Below are positions 17,363-25,777 of a stretch of DNA of 32,625 bases, one piece after another (the first letter of the stretch is position 1; each line of letters opens with the position of its first letter). The position numbers were made by a program, and so were the translations under genes. The notes beneath the pieces were generated by a model. That model saw nothing but the letters and a program-made list of their open reading frames with translations. It ran no database searches and was not told the DNA's origin. The DNA comes from Bacteroidales bacterium (GTDB lineage: Bacteria > Bacteroidota > Bacteroidia > Bacteroidales > GCA-2711565): contig JANQLW010000025.1 of NCBI GenBank assembly GCA_028280405.1, forward strand, positions 69,905 to 102,529, read 5' to 3'.

Positions 17363-18547
17363 ATGAACTTTGAAAAATACATTCGTATCAGTAAACTAAT
17401 TGCTAAAAGTCTTTTGAAGGACATAAACGAAAAGGAAAAAAAAATACTAAGTGATTGGTTAAAAGAAGATGATTCCAATAAAACTTTATACTCTGGCCTG
17501 GAAGAAAGACAAGATTGGAGTCAACAACAACATCATTTGGATAAAGAAAGAATCTGGCAGCATATTTTTAATGAAATCAATCCGGAGCAAAAGAAAAAAA
17601 TATTTCCGTTTAAAACAATCTTAAAATATGCTGCTGCAGCTATTATCGTATTTGGTATCGGTATTGGAGCCTGGAATATAGCAAATGATATCAAAAAGAA
17701 AGAGATTGCCCAAGCTCATAAGATCAAACCCGGAACATCAAAAGCCCGCCTGATTTTGAATAATGGTAAGATAATAGTATTGGGAGTCAAGGACACTGTA
17801 TTAAATACTACAGACAAAAATATCAGTATAAAAATCGATTCCGGGAAAATTGAATACAAGAGAAAAAATAAAAAGAAAAAAACTGCTGAATTACATACGC
17901 TTAAAATGGAAAAAGGAGAAGAGTATGAACTTACTTTAGCAGATGGTACAATTGTTAAGCTTAACTCTAATACTGAGTTAAGATTCCCGACTGAATTTTC
18001 TGAAGATGAAAGAAGAGTTTATTTGAAAGGAGAAGCTTTATTTAAAGTAAAAGGAAATGAATCAAAACCATTTATTGTTCATGCCAATGGAATGAATGTA
18101 CAAGTCATGGGTACCGAATTTAATGTATCAGCATATGAAGATGATGACTTTATACATACAACTTTAATTGAAGGAAGTGTAAGAGTTCACGAACAATTAA
18201 GTGGAAATAACCAAACAACAATTCTTAAACCTTCTCAACAAGCTTATTTAAATAAAGATGGAGTAAAAAAACTTGAAGTTAAAATAGTTGATACTGATTT
18301 ATATGCTTCCTGGGCCAAAGGAAAGTTTGTATTTAAAGAAGAACCATTGCATAGTATCTTTAAAAAATTAAGCAGATGGTATAATATAGAAGTATTTTAT
18401 GATGATGCGGAAGCTAAGTATACAGAGTTTTCTGCAATATGTCCACGCTTTGAACATTGTGAGACAATTTTGGAATTAATGGAAAAAACGAATAGTGTGG
18501 AATTTGAAGTGAGTGATAATACGATTTTGGTAAAGAGTAAGAGGTAA
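17363..18547 (+). CDS. FecR-family anti-sigma factor
   Basis: This 394-residue inner-membrane anti-sigma factor has a cytoplasmic N-terminal sigma-binding region (about 1-80), a single TM helix near residues 87-106 (YAAAAIIVFGIGIGAW), a periplasmic FecR domain (about 183-265; YELTLADGTIVKLNSNTELRF, VQVMGTEFNVSAY) and a C-terminal DUF4974-like domain (about 322-392; FVFKEEPLHSIFKKLSRWYNIEV) that contacts the STN domain of SusC. It lies between its sigma factor and the SusC gene, which fits transenvelope signalling. It follows the sigma gene by 182 bp, a gap in which I see no feature. Confidence 0.94.
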   Translation: MNFEKYIRISKLIAKSLLKDINEKEKKILSDWLKEDDSNKTLYSGLEERQDWSQQQHHLDKERIWQHIFNEINPEQKKKIFPFKTILKYAAAAIIVFGIGIGAWNIANDIKKKEIAQAHKIKPGTSKARLILNNGKIIVLGVKDTVLNTTDKNISIKIDSGKIEYKRKNKKKKTAELHTLKMEKGEEYELTLADGTIVKLNSNTELRFPTEFSEDERRVYLKGEALFKVKGNESKPFIVHANGMNVQVMGTEFNVSAYEDDDFIHTTLIEGSVRVHEQLSGNNQTTILKPSQQAYLNKDGVKKLEVKIVDTDLYASWAKGKFVFKEEPLHSIFKKLSRWYNIEVFYDDAEAKYTEFSAICPRFEHCETILELMEKTNSVEFEVSDNTILVKSKR

Positions 18548-18615
18548 AGATGGCCGAGCGAAGCCGAGGTGGATGGTTAAAATGAAATAGAAAGATAATA
18601 ATTAAAAATAAAAAG

Positions 18616-18706
18616 CCTCCTACTCCCAAAGTATCGGGATTCGGAGGATGCAAAAAAAACGGAATGTGCGGCAACACATTCCGGCAAAAAAGGAAAGTCC
18701 TTTTTT
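18616..18706 (+). promoter_or_regulatory. three-hairpin leader/terminator between fecR-like and susC-like genes
   Basis: Three hairpins follow one another. CCTCC...GGAGG (18616-18647) has an inner TCCC/GGGA stem. CGGAATGTG/CACATTCCG (18660-18683) is a perfect 9-bp stem with a CGGCAA loop. AAAAAAGGA/TCCTTTTTT (18686-18706) encloses AAG and ends in six T. The last can work as an intrinsic terminator for the FecIR transcript or as an attenuator in the susC leader, 27 bp before the SusC start codon. It may alternatively be a small RNA. Confidence 0.7.
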
Positions 18707-18733
18707 GAAATGTTTAATTAACAAAACAAATTT

Positions 18734-21700
18734 ATGAAAAAAAACTTAATTAAACGGTTTCTCGTTTATTACGGGAAGCGTAAAAAAGTTCTGATTATGA
18801 CAAATTTATTTTTGTTCTTAGCGATGTTTAATTTTCAGGTTCAGGCCGGAATCTTGGATCAAAATGTAGTAAGTCTGAATATGCAGAATGCTACGCTTTT
18901 TGAAGTAATGGAGTCGATTGAAGAACAAACACAGGTAGGGTTCTTATACAATGAATCTGAAATTAATGTGAAAGAAAGAATTAGTATTAAAGCAGAAGGG
19001 AAACCCCTGGCACAATTACTCAATGAAATCCTGCCTAAAATAGGTGTTGATTTTCAGATCGAAGAGGAAATCATAGTTTTAATGCCTAAACAGGAAGAAA
19101 TAATTACTGTTGAAGAGTTTGTAGAAGTTCAACAAAAAATTGAAATTAAGGGATCTGTTACGGATCATGAAGGAACTCCTCTTCCCGGAGCTACAATTGT
19201 TGAAAAAGGAACGCAAAATGGAGCTATTACAGATGTTAATGGAAATTATAAATTAGAAGTGGCGGGTTCTGCTTCAGTATTAGAGATATCTTATATTGGC
19301 TTTGTATTACAAGAAGTGGTTGTTGGTAATAAAACTACAATTAATGTTGTGTTACAACCTAGTTCTGAAAGCCTTGATGAAGTTGTAGTTGTAGGGTACG
19401 GTACAACTTCCAAAAAAGATTTAACAGGTACGGTTGCTTCAGTTAAATCAGAAGATATCCAGGAGATCAAGGCTCAAACGATCGACCAGGCCCTTACAGG
19501 TAGAATGGCAGGGGTTTTTGTACAGAACAGGGGTGGACAACCTGGAGCAGGTGCTTTTGTTCATATTCGTGGGCTTAACCAGATCCGTGGGGATAACCAG
19601 CCATTATATGTCGTTGATGGTGTGCCTATCATAACGACACCAAACTCTGATGCATCCGGAACCATTACCTATACCATTAATTATGGAGGAAGAGAAAACC
19701 CTTTACTGGCAATCAACCCTAATGATATTGAACGTGTTGATGTCTTAAAAGATGCATCTGCTGCTGCTATTTATGGTTCACGTGCAGCAAATGGGGTGGT
19801 CATTATTACAACGAAACGTGGTAAAAGAAACCAGGCACCCCGTTTTTCATTTACGGCAACAGCAACCATTCAAAACCCAGTAAAAAAATATGATTATTTA
19901 AGTGCACCCGAATGGATCGACTGGGTGAAGGTAAAAGCACAGGAAACCCTTGATAATACGAACGTTCCTGAAGCATGGTGGCCTTATTACTATCCCAACG
20001 AATTATCAATTTTAAACAATCCCAATCATTTTGGCACTGCTAATACAGATTGGCAGGACCTGATTACAAATGACAATGCATTATGGCAACAATATAGTAT
20101 GAATGTTAGCGGGGGATCTGAAAAAGTAAACTACCTGGTATCCCTTGGCTATTCCGACCAGGAAGGGGTTATGATAGAAAATGATTTTAAACGCTATAAC
20201 TTCAGTACAAACCTGGATGCCAACATAACCGACTGGTTTAAGGTCGGCACATCTTTAAACTTTAATTATTCAATTAATAAAAGCAAAGGGTTTAATACAT
20301 TAGGCAATGGTAATTTCAGGCCAGACCTTGGGGCATATAATGAGGATGGTTCATACGCCAGATATATTAATAGATATGGAGTAGAAACTAATACCCTATT
20401 TGGTGATTTAATGGGAATAAGAAAGCGGGCAACTTCAAATAACCTTTTTGGGTCGGTTTATGCAGAGTTTAAAATCATGGAAGGTTTAAAATTTAAATCC
20501 CAGCTAAACATTGGTTTAAATAATGATCATACTGAAAACCGGCTCACTGCAGAAAACAATTTTTTATATGAACTTTACTTCGCCAGACCCGGAGCAACCT
20601 TAGTTGTAAATAGAAATCATTATTGGTCCACTGCATTTGAAAATACATTAAGTTACAGTAAAAAGTTCGATAATGGCCATAAGATAGATGCTGTGGCCGG
20701 AGTTTCATGGAACCGTAACAGATATGATGCCGAATCCCATACATACAGGGGTTTCCCGGATGATTTTATATTGATTGATATTAATTCTGCCACCTTTGTT
20801 GATAATGCCGGTAGTGAATCACTGGAACAGGGGCTCAACTCTGTTTTTGGGCGTATTAATTATAATTTTAAAGATAAATACCTTGCCACCTTTACAGCAC
20901 GAAGGGATGGATCAACCAAATTCGGCCCGGATAACCAATATGGCTTCTTCCCTTCAGGAGCACTGGCATGGAATATGCACAATGAGTCCTTTATGGAAAA
21001 GCTCGACTTTATTACTTCTTTAAAGTTAAGAGCAAGTATGGGGGTAACGGGCTCCGATAATCTCCCTTCTTTTACTTACCTGGCATATTACAAGACATTG
21101 GATGGAAATGCTTCTTTTTATGATGGCACTAATGGGATTGTAGTTCCCGGTGTCCCAAATACAGGGATTAAATGGGAAGAAACCAAACAACTGGACCTGG
21201 GCCTTGATTTTGGTTTATTTGATAACAGGTTGACCGGGGAAATTGTTTACTTTGAAAAAAACACCTCGGGCATTATTATCGATGTTCCTATTACTTCACA
21301 AACCGGTGCAAAGTCATGGAATGCCAATGTTGCAGATGTTTCAAGCAAAGGTTGGGAATTTTCCCTGGGTGCGGATATAGTCAGGAGTACTGATTTTAGC
21401 TGGCACTCCTCATTTAATATTTCATTTATTAAGGGCAAGGTCGACAATTTATATAATGGCAATGTTGGTTACCAGCAAGGTATCATTGAAGGACACCCCA
21501 TAGGTACGACCATAGGCTATGATGTAATAAAAATTGCCCAAACACAAGAGGAAATCGATGCTCTAAATACTTCGGCAGGAGGACTTTATCAAAGCTCCCT
21601 AACACAGCCGGGTGATTATATTTTCAGGGATATTAACGGGGATGGCAAGATTAGCCCTGATGACAGGACCCCTTTAGGGGATATCAATCCTGATTTCTAT

Positions 21701-22207
21701 GGTGGCTGGAACAACCGGATCAGGTATAAAAACTGGGATTTCTCCATGAACTGGGGGTTTTCAAAAGGTGTTCAAAAGGTTTACGGTCCGTTAAATGGGC
21801 TGTCTTTTATTCAATTGGATATTAATTTACCCTCACTTGTGTTTGATACATGGACCCCTGAAAATACCAATGCCCCTTATGCACGCCATGGGTCTCCCAC
21901 TCATTATGGAAATGGAGACTATGCATATGTTTCACGCTCTGTAGTAGCTGCAAACTATATAAAACTAAGGTCCTTATCCATAGGGTATAACCTGCCCAAG
22001 TCTTGGTTTGGCAATAGCGGCATTAGCGCTGTCAAAGTAATTTTAAGCGGGAACAATTTGTTTACAATCAGCAGTTACCCAGGACTGGACCCTGAAGATG
22101 TTATATCTCAATCCTTTGCAGGGCGATCTTCAGGTTTCAATGCAGATGTGGGAAATTCTTATCCAAATGTCAGGACATTTAGCATTTCATTAAATGTAAC
22201 TTTTTAA
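18734..22207 (+). CDS. SusC/RagA-type TonB-linked outer membrane protein with STN domain
   Basis: This is a 1157-residue TonB-dependent outer-membrane transporter. An extended signal peptide ends near VQA (38). The STN signalling domain is at about 45-118 (VVSLNMQNATLFEVMESIEE). A carboxypeptidase-regulatory-like beta-sandwich follows (137-208; IEIKGSVTDHEGTPLPGATI), then the SusC motif LDEVVVVGYGT (214-224), the plug (VVDGVPI, NDIERVDVLKDASAAAIYGS) and a barrel ending in the aromatic C-terminus SISLNVTF. The STN domain couples it to the FecR/FecI pair upstream. SusD follows after 30 bp, so both form one transport complex. The imported nutrient is unknown; no polysaccharide-degrading enzyme is encoded nearby, while a peptidase is. 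Confidence 0.96.
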   Translation: MKKNLIKRFLVYYGKRKKVLIMTNLFLFLAMFNFQVQAGILDQNVVSLNMQNATLFEVMESIEEQTQVGFLYNESEINVKERISIKAEGKPLAQLLNEILPKIGVDFQIEEEIIVLMPKQEEIITVEEFVEVQQKIEIKGSVTDHEGTPLPGATIVEKGTQNGAITDVNGNYKLEVAGSASVLEISYIGFVLQEVVVGNKTTINVVLQPSSESLDEVVVVGYGTTSKKDLTGTVASVKSEDIQEIKAQTIDQALTGRMAGVFVQNRGGQPGAGAFVHIRGLNQIRGDNQPLYVVDGVPIITTPNSDASGTITYTINYGGRENPLLAINPNDIERVDVLKDASAAAIYGSRAANGVVIITTKRGKRNQAPRFSFTATATIQNPVKKYDYLSAPEWIDWVKVKAQETLDNTNVPEAWWPYYYPNELSILNNPNHFGTANTDWQDLITNDNALWQQYSMNVSGGSEKVNYLVSLGYSDQEGVMIENDFKRYNFSTNLDANITDWFKVGTSLNFNYSINKSKGFNTLGNGNFRPDLGAYNEDGSYARYINRYGVETNTLFGDLMGIRKRATSNNLFGSVYAEFKIMEGLKFKSQLNIGLNNDHTENRLTAENNFLYELYFARPGATLVVNRNHYWSTAFENTLSYSKKFDNGHKIDAVAGVSWNRNRYDAESHTYRGFPDDFILIDINSATFVDNAGSESLEQGLNSVFGRINYNFKDKYLATFTARRDGSTKFGPDNQYGFFPSGALAWNMHNESFMEKLDFITSLKLRASMGVTGSDNLPSFTYLAYYKTLDGNASFYDGTNGIVVPGVPNTGIKWEETKQLDLGLDFGLFDNRLTGEIVYFEKNTSGIIIDVPITSQTGAKSWNANVADVSSKGWEFSLGADIVRSTDFSWHSSFNISFIKGKVDNLYNGNVGYQQGIIEGHPIGTTIGYDVIKIAQTQEEIDALNTSAGGLYQSSLTQPGDYIFRDINGDGKISPDDRTPLGDINPDFYGGWNNRIRYKNWDFSMNWGFSKGVQKVYGPLNGLSFIQLDINLPSLVFDTWTPENTNAPYARHGSPTHYGNGDYAYVSRSVVAANYIKLRSLSIGYNLPKSWFGNSGISAVKVILSGNNLFTISSYPGLDPEDVISQSFAGRSSGFNADVGNSYPNVRTFSISLNVTF

Positions 22208-22237
22208 ATAATTGCAAGAATTTTAAACTAAAAAGAA

Positions 22238-23743
22238 ATGAAAAGATTTATTAATATATATATGTGGCTGTTAAGTGCAGTAGTATTGCTTAACGCCTGT
22301 GAACTTGCCCAGGAACTTGATGAATATAAACCCCTTTATTCACTGGATGCTGAAACGGCAATCATTGATGAAAAATCTTCAGAACTTGCTTTAGCCGGTG
22401 TATATTCTACATTTAGAAACGGAGGATCATCTTCTCTGGGGACTCCTATGATATTTTTATTACCGGAAGTTTTAGCTGGTTTCGGAAAGGTAAACTTACT
22501 AAATAGCCCTGAATCTATCGGTTGGAGCTCTAACAATCCTATTGTTGCAGGATCACCATATCAACTTGATATTTATACTAAAATGTATGATTTGATTAAC
22601 AGGTCAAACTGGCTGATTGAAAATGTATCTGCATTAGGTGATAATGTATTTGATAACGCCGGAAGGAAAAATGAAATCATCGCAGAGTCTAAAATCCTGA
22701 GGGCAATGGGTAATTTTTATTTGTTAAGGCTTTTCGGCCAATTCTATGATGTGAACTCCGAATATGGAATTGCCTTAAAGATTTCTCCTGCAAAAGATGC
22801 AGTTGCACTTCCAAGAAATACGGTTGCCCAAACCTATGCAGCCATTATTGAAGATCTTAATGATGGGATAGCAAATGCCCCTGAATTAAGATCCAAATTA
22901 TATACAAACCAAACTTTTGCCAAGGCATTTAAGGCAAAAATACTCTTGTATATGGGACAATATGCCGAAGCCGCTGCATTGGCAAAAGAGGTGATCGGCA
23001 TGCAGGACGCTAATTTTGCCTTGGAAGCAACTTATGATGGGATTTTTGATGATAAAGATTCACCCCTTATTTATGAAAGTAGCGAAGTATTATTTGGGAC
23101 AGGAGGAGATCGTCACACATATCGTTTAGCAATCGGTAGTGTACAATCTGGCTATGTAGTAGTTACTCCTTTATATTATGAAACTGCAACTAGCGGTTCT
23201 GTCACTATTGACGGGCAAAGCATTTTATATGATAAAGACAGGAGCAATAAGATACTACATGAACATCCTTTTTTTGCAGGAGTTTATTTTACGCTTAAAT
23301 ATCTTTCTAATTATATTCCATCAGGCACTTATGAAATGATTTATCATATGAGAATGGGGGAAGTATATTTGATATATGCAGAAGCTGCAGCAAGAGCAAA
23401 TACCAGTGTAACTCCCGAGGCATTAGAAGCATTAAATGCAATCCGAATCAGAGCCGGCGCAACAACTACAGGTGAAGATGGATTTGAAACCTATCCATCT
23501 ACTATAAGCTATGAGCAATTCCTACATGCTGTTAGAATGGAAAAACTAATTGAGCTGATCTTTGAGACAGGAGAATCCTGGTACGATATGGTAAGGTATG
23601 ATTTTCTTGATGGCTTTGGAACAGGTTTCCAGGTATCGGATGTGAAAGCCGGTGCTACAAATCCCGATAAATTTATTTTTCCAATCCCGCAGGAATCTAT
23701 AGATGCAGGCAATAGTATTTTTATTCAGAATCCTGGATATTAA
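22238..23743 (+). CDS. SusD/RagB-family nutrient-binding lipoprotein
   Basis: This 501-residue outer-membrane lipoprotein has signal peptide MKRFINIYMWLLSAVVLLNAC with lipobox cysteine C21. A SusD-like N-terminal region follows (SELALAGVYSTFR, SNWLIENVSALG, IIAESKILRAMGNFYLLRLF), then TPR-like helices and the RagB/SusD C-terminal region (ALNAIRIRAG, RMEKLIELIFETGESWYDMVRYD, FIFPIPQESI). It forms the lid of the SusC transporter encoded 30 bp upstream. The ligand cannot be inferred. The transcript probably ends or is processed in the repeat element that begins 11 bp after the stop. Confidence 0.95.
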   Translation: MKRFINIYMWLLSAVVLLNACELAQELDEYKPLYSLDAETAIIDEKSSELALAGVYSTFRNGGSSSLGTPMIFLLPEVLAGFGKVNLLNSPESIGWSSNNPIVAGSPYQLDIYTKMYDLINRSNWLIENVSALGDNVFDNAGRKNEIIAESKILRAMGNFYLLRLFGQFYDVNSEYGIALKISPAKDAVALPRNTVAQTYAAIIEDLNDGIANAPELRSKLYTNQTFAKAFKAKILLYMGQYAEAAALAKEVIGMQDANFALEATYDGIFDDKDSPLIYESSEVLFGTGGDRHTYRLAIGSVQSGYVVVTPLYYETATSGSVTIDGQSILYDKDRSNKILHEHPFFAGVYFTLKYLSNYIPSGTYEMIYHMRMGEVYLIYAEAAARANTSVTPEALEALNAIRIRAGATTTGEDGFETYPSTISYEQFLHAVRMEKLIELIFETGESWYDMVRYDFLDGFGTGFQVSDVKAGATNPDKFIFPIPQESIDAGNSIFIQNPGY

Positions 23744-23754
23744 GCAATAATAAG

Positions 23755-23886
23755 GAGACTGTCTAAAAAGCTTTAAAAAATTGATCTTTTATCAGGGCGT
23801 GAATTGTTAATTGATTAAATCCATGCATTTTATCTTTTGAAGAACTTTGCAAGCAAATTCGCACCCTGACTTTTTGGACAGCCTCT
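23755..23886. repeat. inverted-repeat element with GTCCAAAAAG-type ends
   Basis: The left end GGAGACTGTCTAAAAAG and the right end CTTTTTGGACAGCCTCT are imperfect inverted repeats (about 17 bp, 3 mismatches). Inside, AGGGCGTGAATTG and CAAATTCGCACCCT form a second imperfect pair. The ends resemble the inner arms of the element at 9114-9313, suggesting one family. No ORF is present. It may also act as a hairpin at the 3' end of the SusCD transcript. Confidence 0.6.
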
Positions 23887-24012
23887 TAAAATTTTGTTTT
23901 TTCAAAGCTCACTTTGACTATAGACAATACTTTGCGAATTCATCACATTAAAAACCACCAGCTAAGCAGAAAAAAATATCCTGTAATTAGCTGATAAAGT
24001 AGAGGTAGTGAT

Positions 24013-24092
24013 GAAAGATAAAAAATAGCCATACTTTTTATGGACATTATACTTCAATATTAAATACCAAAACCATAAATAAAAAACAACAA
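24013..24092 (+). repeat. duplicated leader sequence, copy 1
   Basis: About 80 bp beginning GAAAGATAAAAAATAGCCAT and reaching the start codon at 24093 is nearly identical to 29620-29706, in front of the second FG-GAP gene. The shared part includes TATGGACATTATACTTCAAT and AATACCAAAACCATAAATAA. It probably carries the promoter and leader of both genes. A TATACTTC sequence (24048-24055) may be its -7 box. Confidence 0.75.
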
Positions 24093-25691
24093 ATGAAAAC
24101 ACTGCAAAAACTATTGGCTTTACTTGTGCTTGTAATCACTGTATTTACAGCCTGCAACAAGACTCTGGAATCACCATTTACTTTAACAGGCACCATTGAA
24201 GGTGCTAAAGATGGAATCATAGAAATCATGATCGTGGAGGATAGCCTTATCCAGGATACTGTCATAATGAAAGATGGTAAATTTGTTTACACCGGAGATT
24301 TTCCGGAAGCTGTCGAGGTTTATGTTATTTATACAGATGGTAACAAGCAGTTCTATACAACCGTTTACTTTGAAAACCCAGGGATGAGCCTTAAGGGAAA
24401 TATAAATGATAAAAAAGCAACTGTAGTAAAAGGAGGAGAAGTTCAAAGCGATTTTAATGTGCTTCAAACTAAAAAAGATGAAATCGAAAATAAGTTTATT
24501 AAGGTGTATAAAATGGATGAAATTCAAAAGAAAATGTCTACTACTACAGGTGAAACTAAGCAGGATATCAGGGATGAATATATTGATCTGTCAAATAAAC
24601 TATTTGCTGAATATGATGCTCTTGATAATAAGTTTATAAAAAATAATCCGGATAGGTTTTTATCCGTTTTACTTACAAGGAGAAAAGCAGCCGGTAAAGC
24701 ACCCAAAGTCATTGAAAAATTATTAAGTGCTTTAGATCCTAAATTCAATGATACGAAGATCGTTAAAAACCTACATGCTAAAATTGAGAAATTGAAAACA
24801 ACAGATATCGGTATAGAACATATTATCAAAGCTGAAAATGTAAGCTATACTTTGGATAAAAAATTTGATGGTAAGAAGCATAAAGGTGTAGTTTATCTGA
24901 GTGTATTTAAAAATGATAATATCTGTGCTTTGAAAAATGATGGTAGCGTACAAATTTTGACATCCAAAGGAAAAACAATTAATAATTTTAAAGCTGATTT
25001 AGAAGAAGAACCAAGCGCAATAGCAGTAGGTGAAGATGATAAAATTTATGTTTTAGCAGGACTCACTAAACTTGTCAAAACAAAATTCAGGGGTAGAGAA
25101 GTTGAACGTCGTAATCCTATTGGAGTAGAATGTGCCGTATATTCTTCAAAAGGGGAATTAATAACTAAATATAAATTTAAAGACATTATTACTGCAAGCG
25201 GAGCCAGAGTTGATGGTGACGACTTAATTGTTGCTGATGCAAGACAGGCTAAGATTGTCATCTTAAATAAAACTAACGGAGAGGCTAAATCTACAATTAA
25301 AGGTATGCGTCCGTGTTGTGGGATCCTGGATTTTAGTATTAATGATAAGAATGAAGTATTAGTTGCTAATTTAGGAGCATTTAGGGTACAGTCTTATGAT
25401 TTTACCGGTAAGCAAATTGTGGCTTTCGGACAAAGAGGAAAAGCCATCGATGAATTCCAGGGATGTTGTAATCCTGTGAGTGTTGCTTATTTGTCAAATG
25501 GTGCAATCGTAACTGTAGAGAAAGATCCAACCAGGGTTAAGATTTATAGTAAAGATGGAGCTAAACAAATTGCTGGTATTGAAGAATTAGTTAAAGGATG
25601 TTTTTATATTCCTATGATCGTAGATAGTAAGGATAATTTATTCTTAGCATCTCCCGAAAAAGGAATGATAAAATGTATCTCCATGAATTAA
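24093..25691 (+). CDS. DUF4369-like/beta-propeller lipoprotein with vicinal cysteines
   Basis: This 532-residue lipoprotein has signal MKTLQKLLALLVLVITVFTAC with lipobox cysteine C21. Residues about 28-130 look like DUF4369 (FTLTGTIEGAKDGIIEIM), a domain often fused to thioredoxin-like proteins in Bacteroidota. A helical spacer follows (130-240), then an NHL-type six-bladed propeller (about 240-530; GEDDKIYVLAG, VDGDDLIVADARQAKIVILNK). The propeller carries adjacent cysteine pairs at C408-C409 (RPCCGI) and C458-C459 (GCCNP) and a further C503 (KGCFYI), all at equivalent loop positions. They could form vicinal disulfides or a metal site. It starts a set whose other members carry putative selenocysteine. 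The specific function is unknown. Confidence 0.85.
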   Translation: MKTLQKLLALLVLVITVFTACNKTLESPFTLTGTIEGAKDGIIEIMIVEDSLIQDTVIMKDGKFVYTGDFPEAVEVYVIYTDGNKQFYTTVYFENPGMSLKGNINDKKATVVKGGEVQSDFNVLQTKKDEIENKFIKVYKMDEIQKKMSTTTGETKQDIRDEYIDLSNKLFAEYDALDNKFIKNNPDRFLSVLLTRRKAAGKAPKVIEKLLSALDPKFNDTKIVKNLHAKIEKLKTTDIGIEHIIKAENVSYTLDKKFDGKKHKGVVYLSVFKNDNICALKNDGSVQILTSKGKTINNFKADLEEEPSAIAVGEDDKIYVLAGLTKLVKTKFRGREVERRNPIGVECAVYSSKGELITKYKFKDIITASGARVDGDDLIVADARQAKIVILNKTNGEAKSTIKGMRPCCGILDFSINDKNEVLVANLGAFRVQSYDFTGKQIVAFGQRGKAIDEFQGCCNPVSVAYLSNGAIVTVEKDPTRVKIYSKDGAKQIAGIEELVKGCFYIPMIVDSKDNLFLASPEKGMIKCISMN

Positions 25692-25777
25692 ATAATATAA
25701 ACATCTATTTAATTCTTATCTATCATAAACATGCAGCTTTTTGGAATGGAGAGCTGCTCATACAACGCATTATAATT

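Noticed and set aside
25673-25777. An N-terminal extension of FG-GAP paralogue 1 from an ATG overlapping the previous gene
   Set aside because: The extension places 35 residues before a perfect signal peptide that begins at 25778; paralogue 2 starts at the signal peptide.
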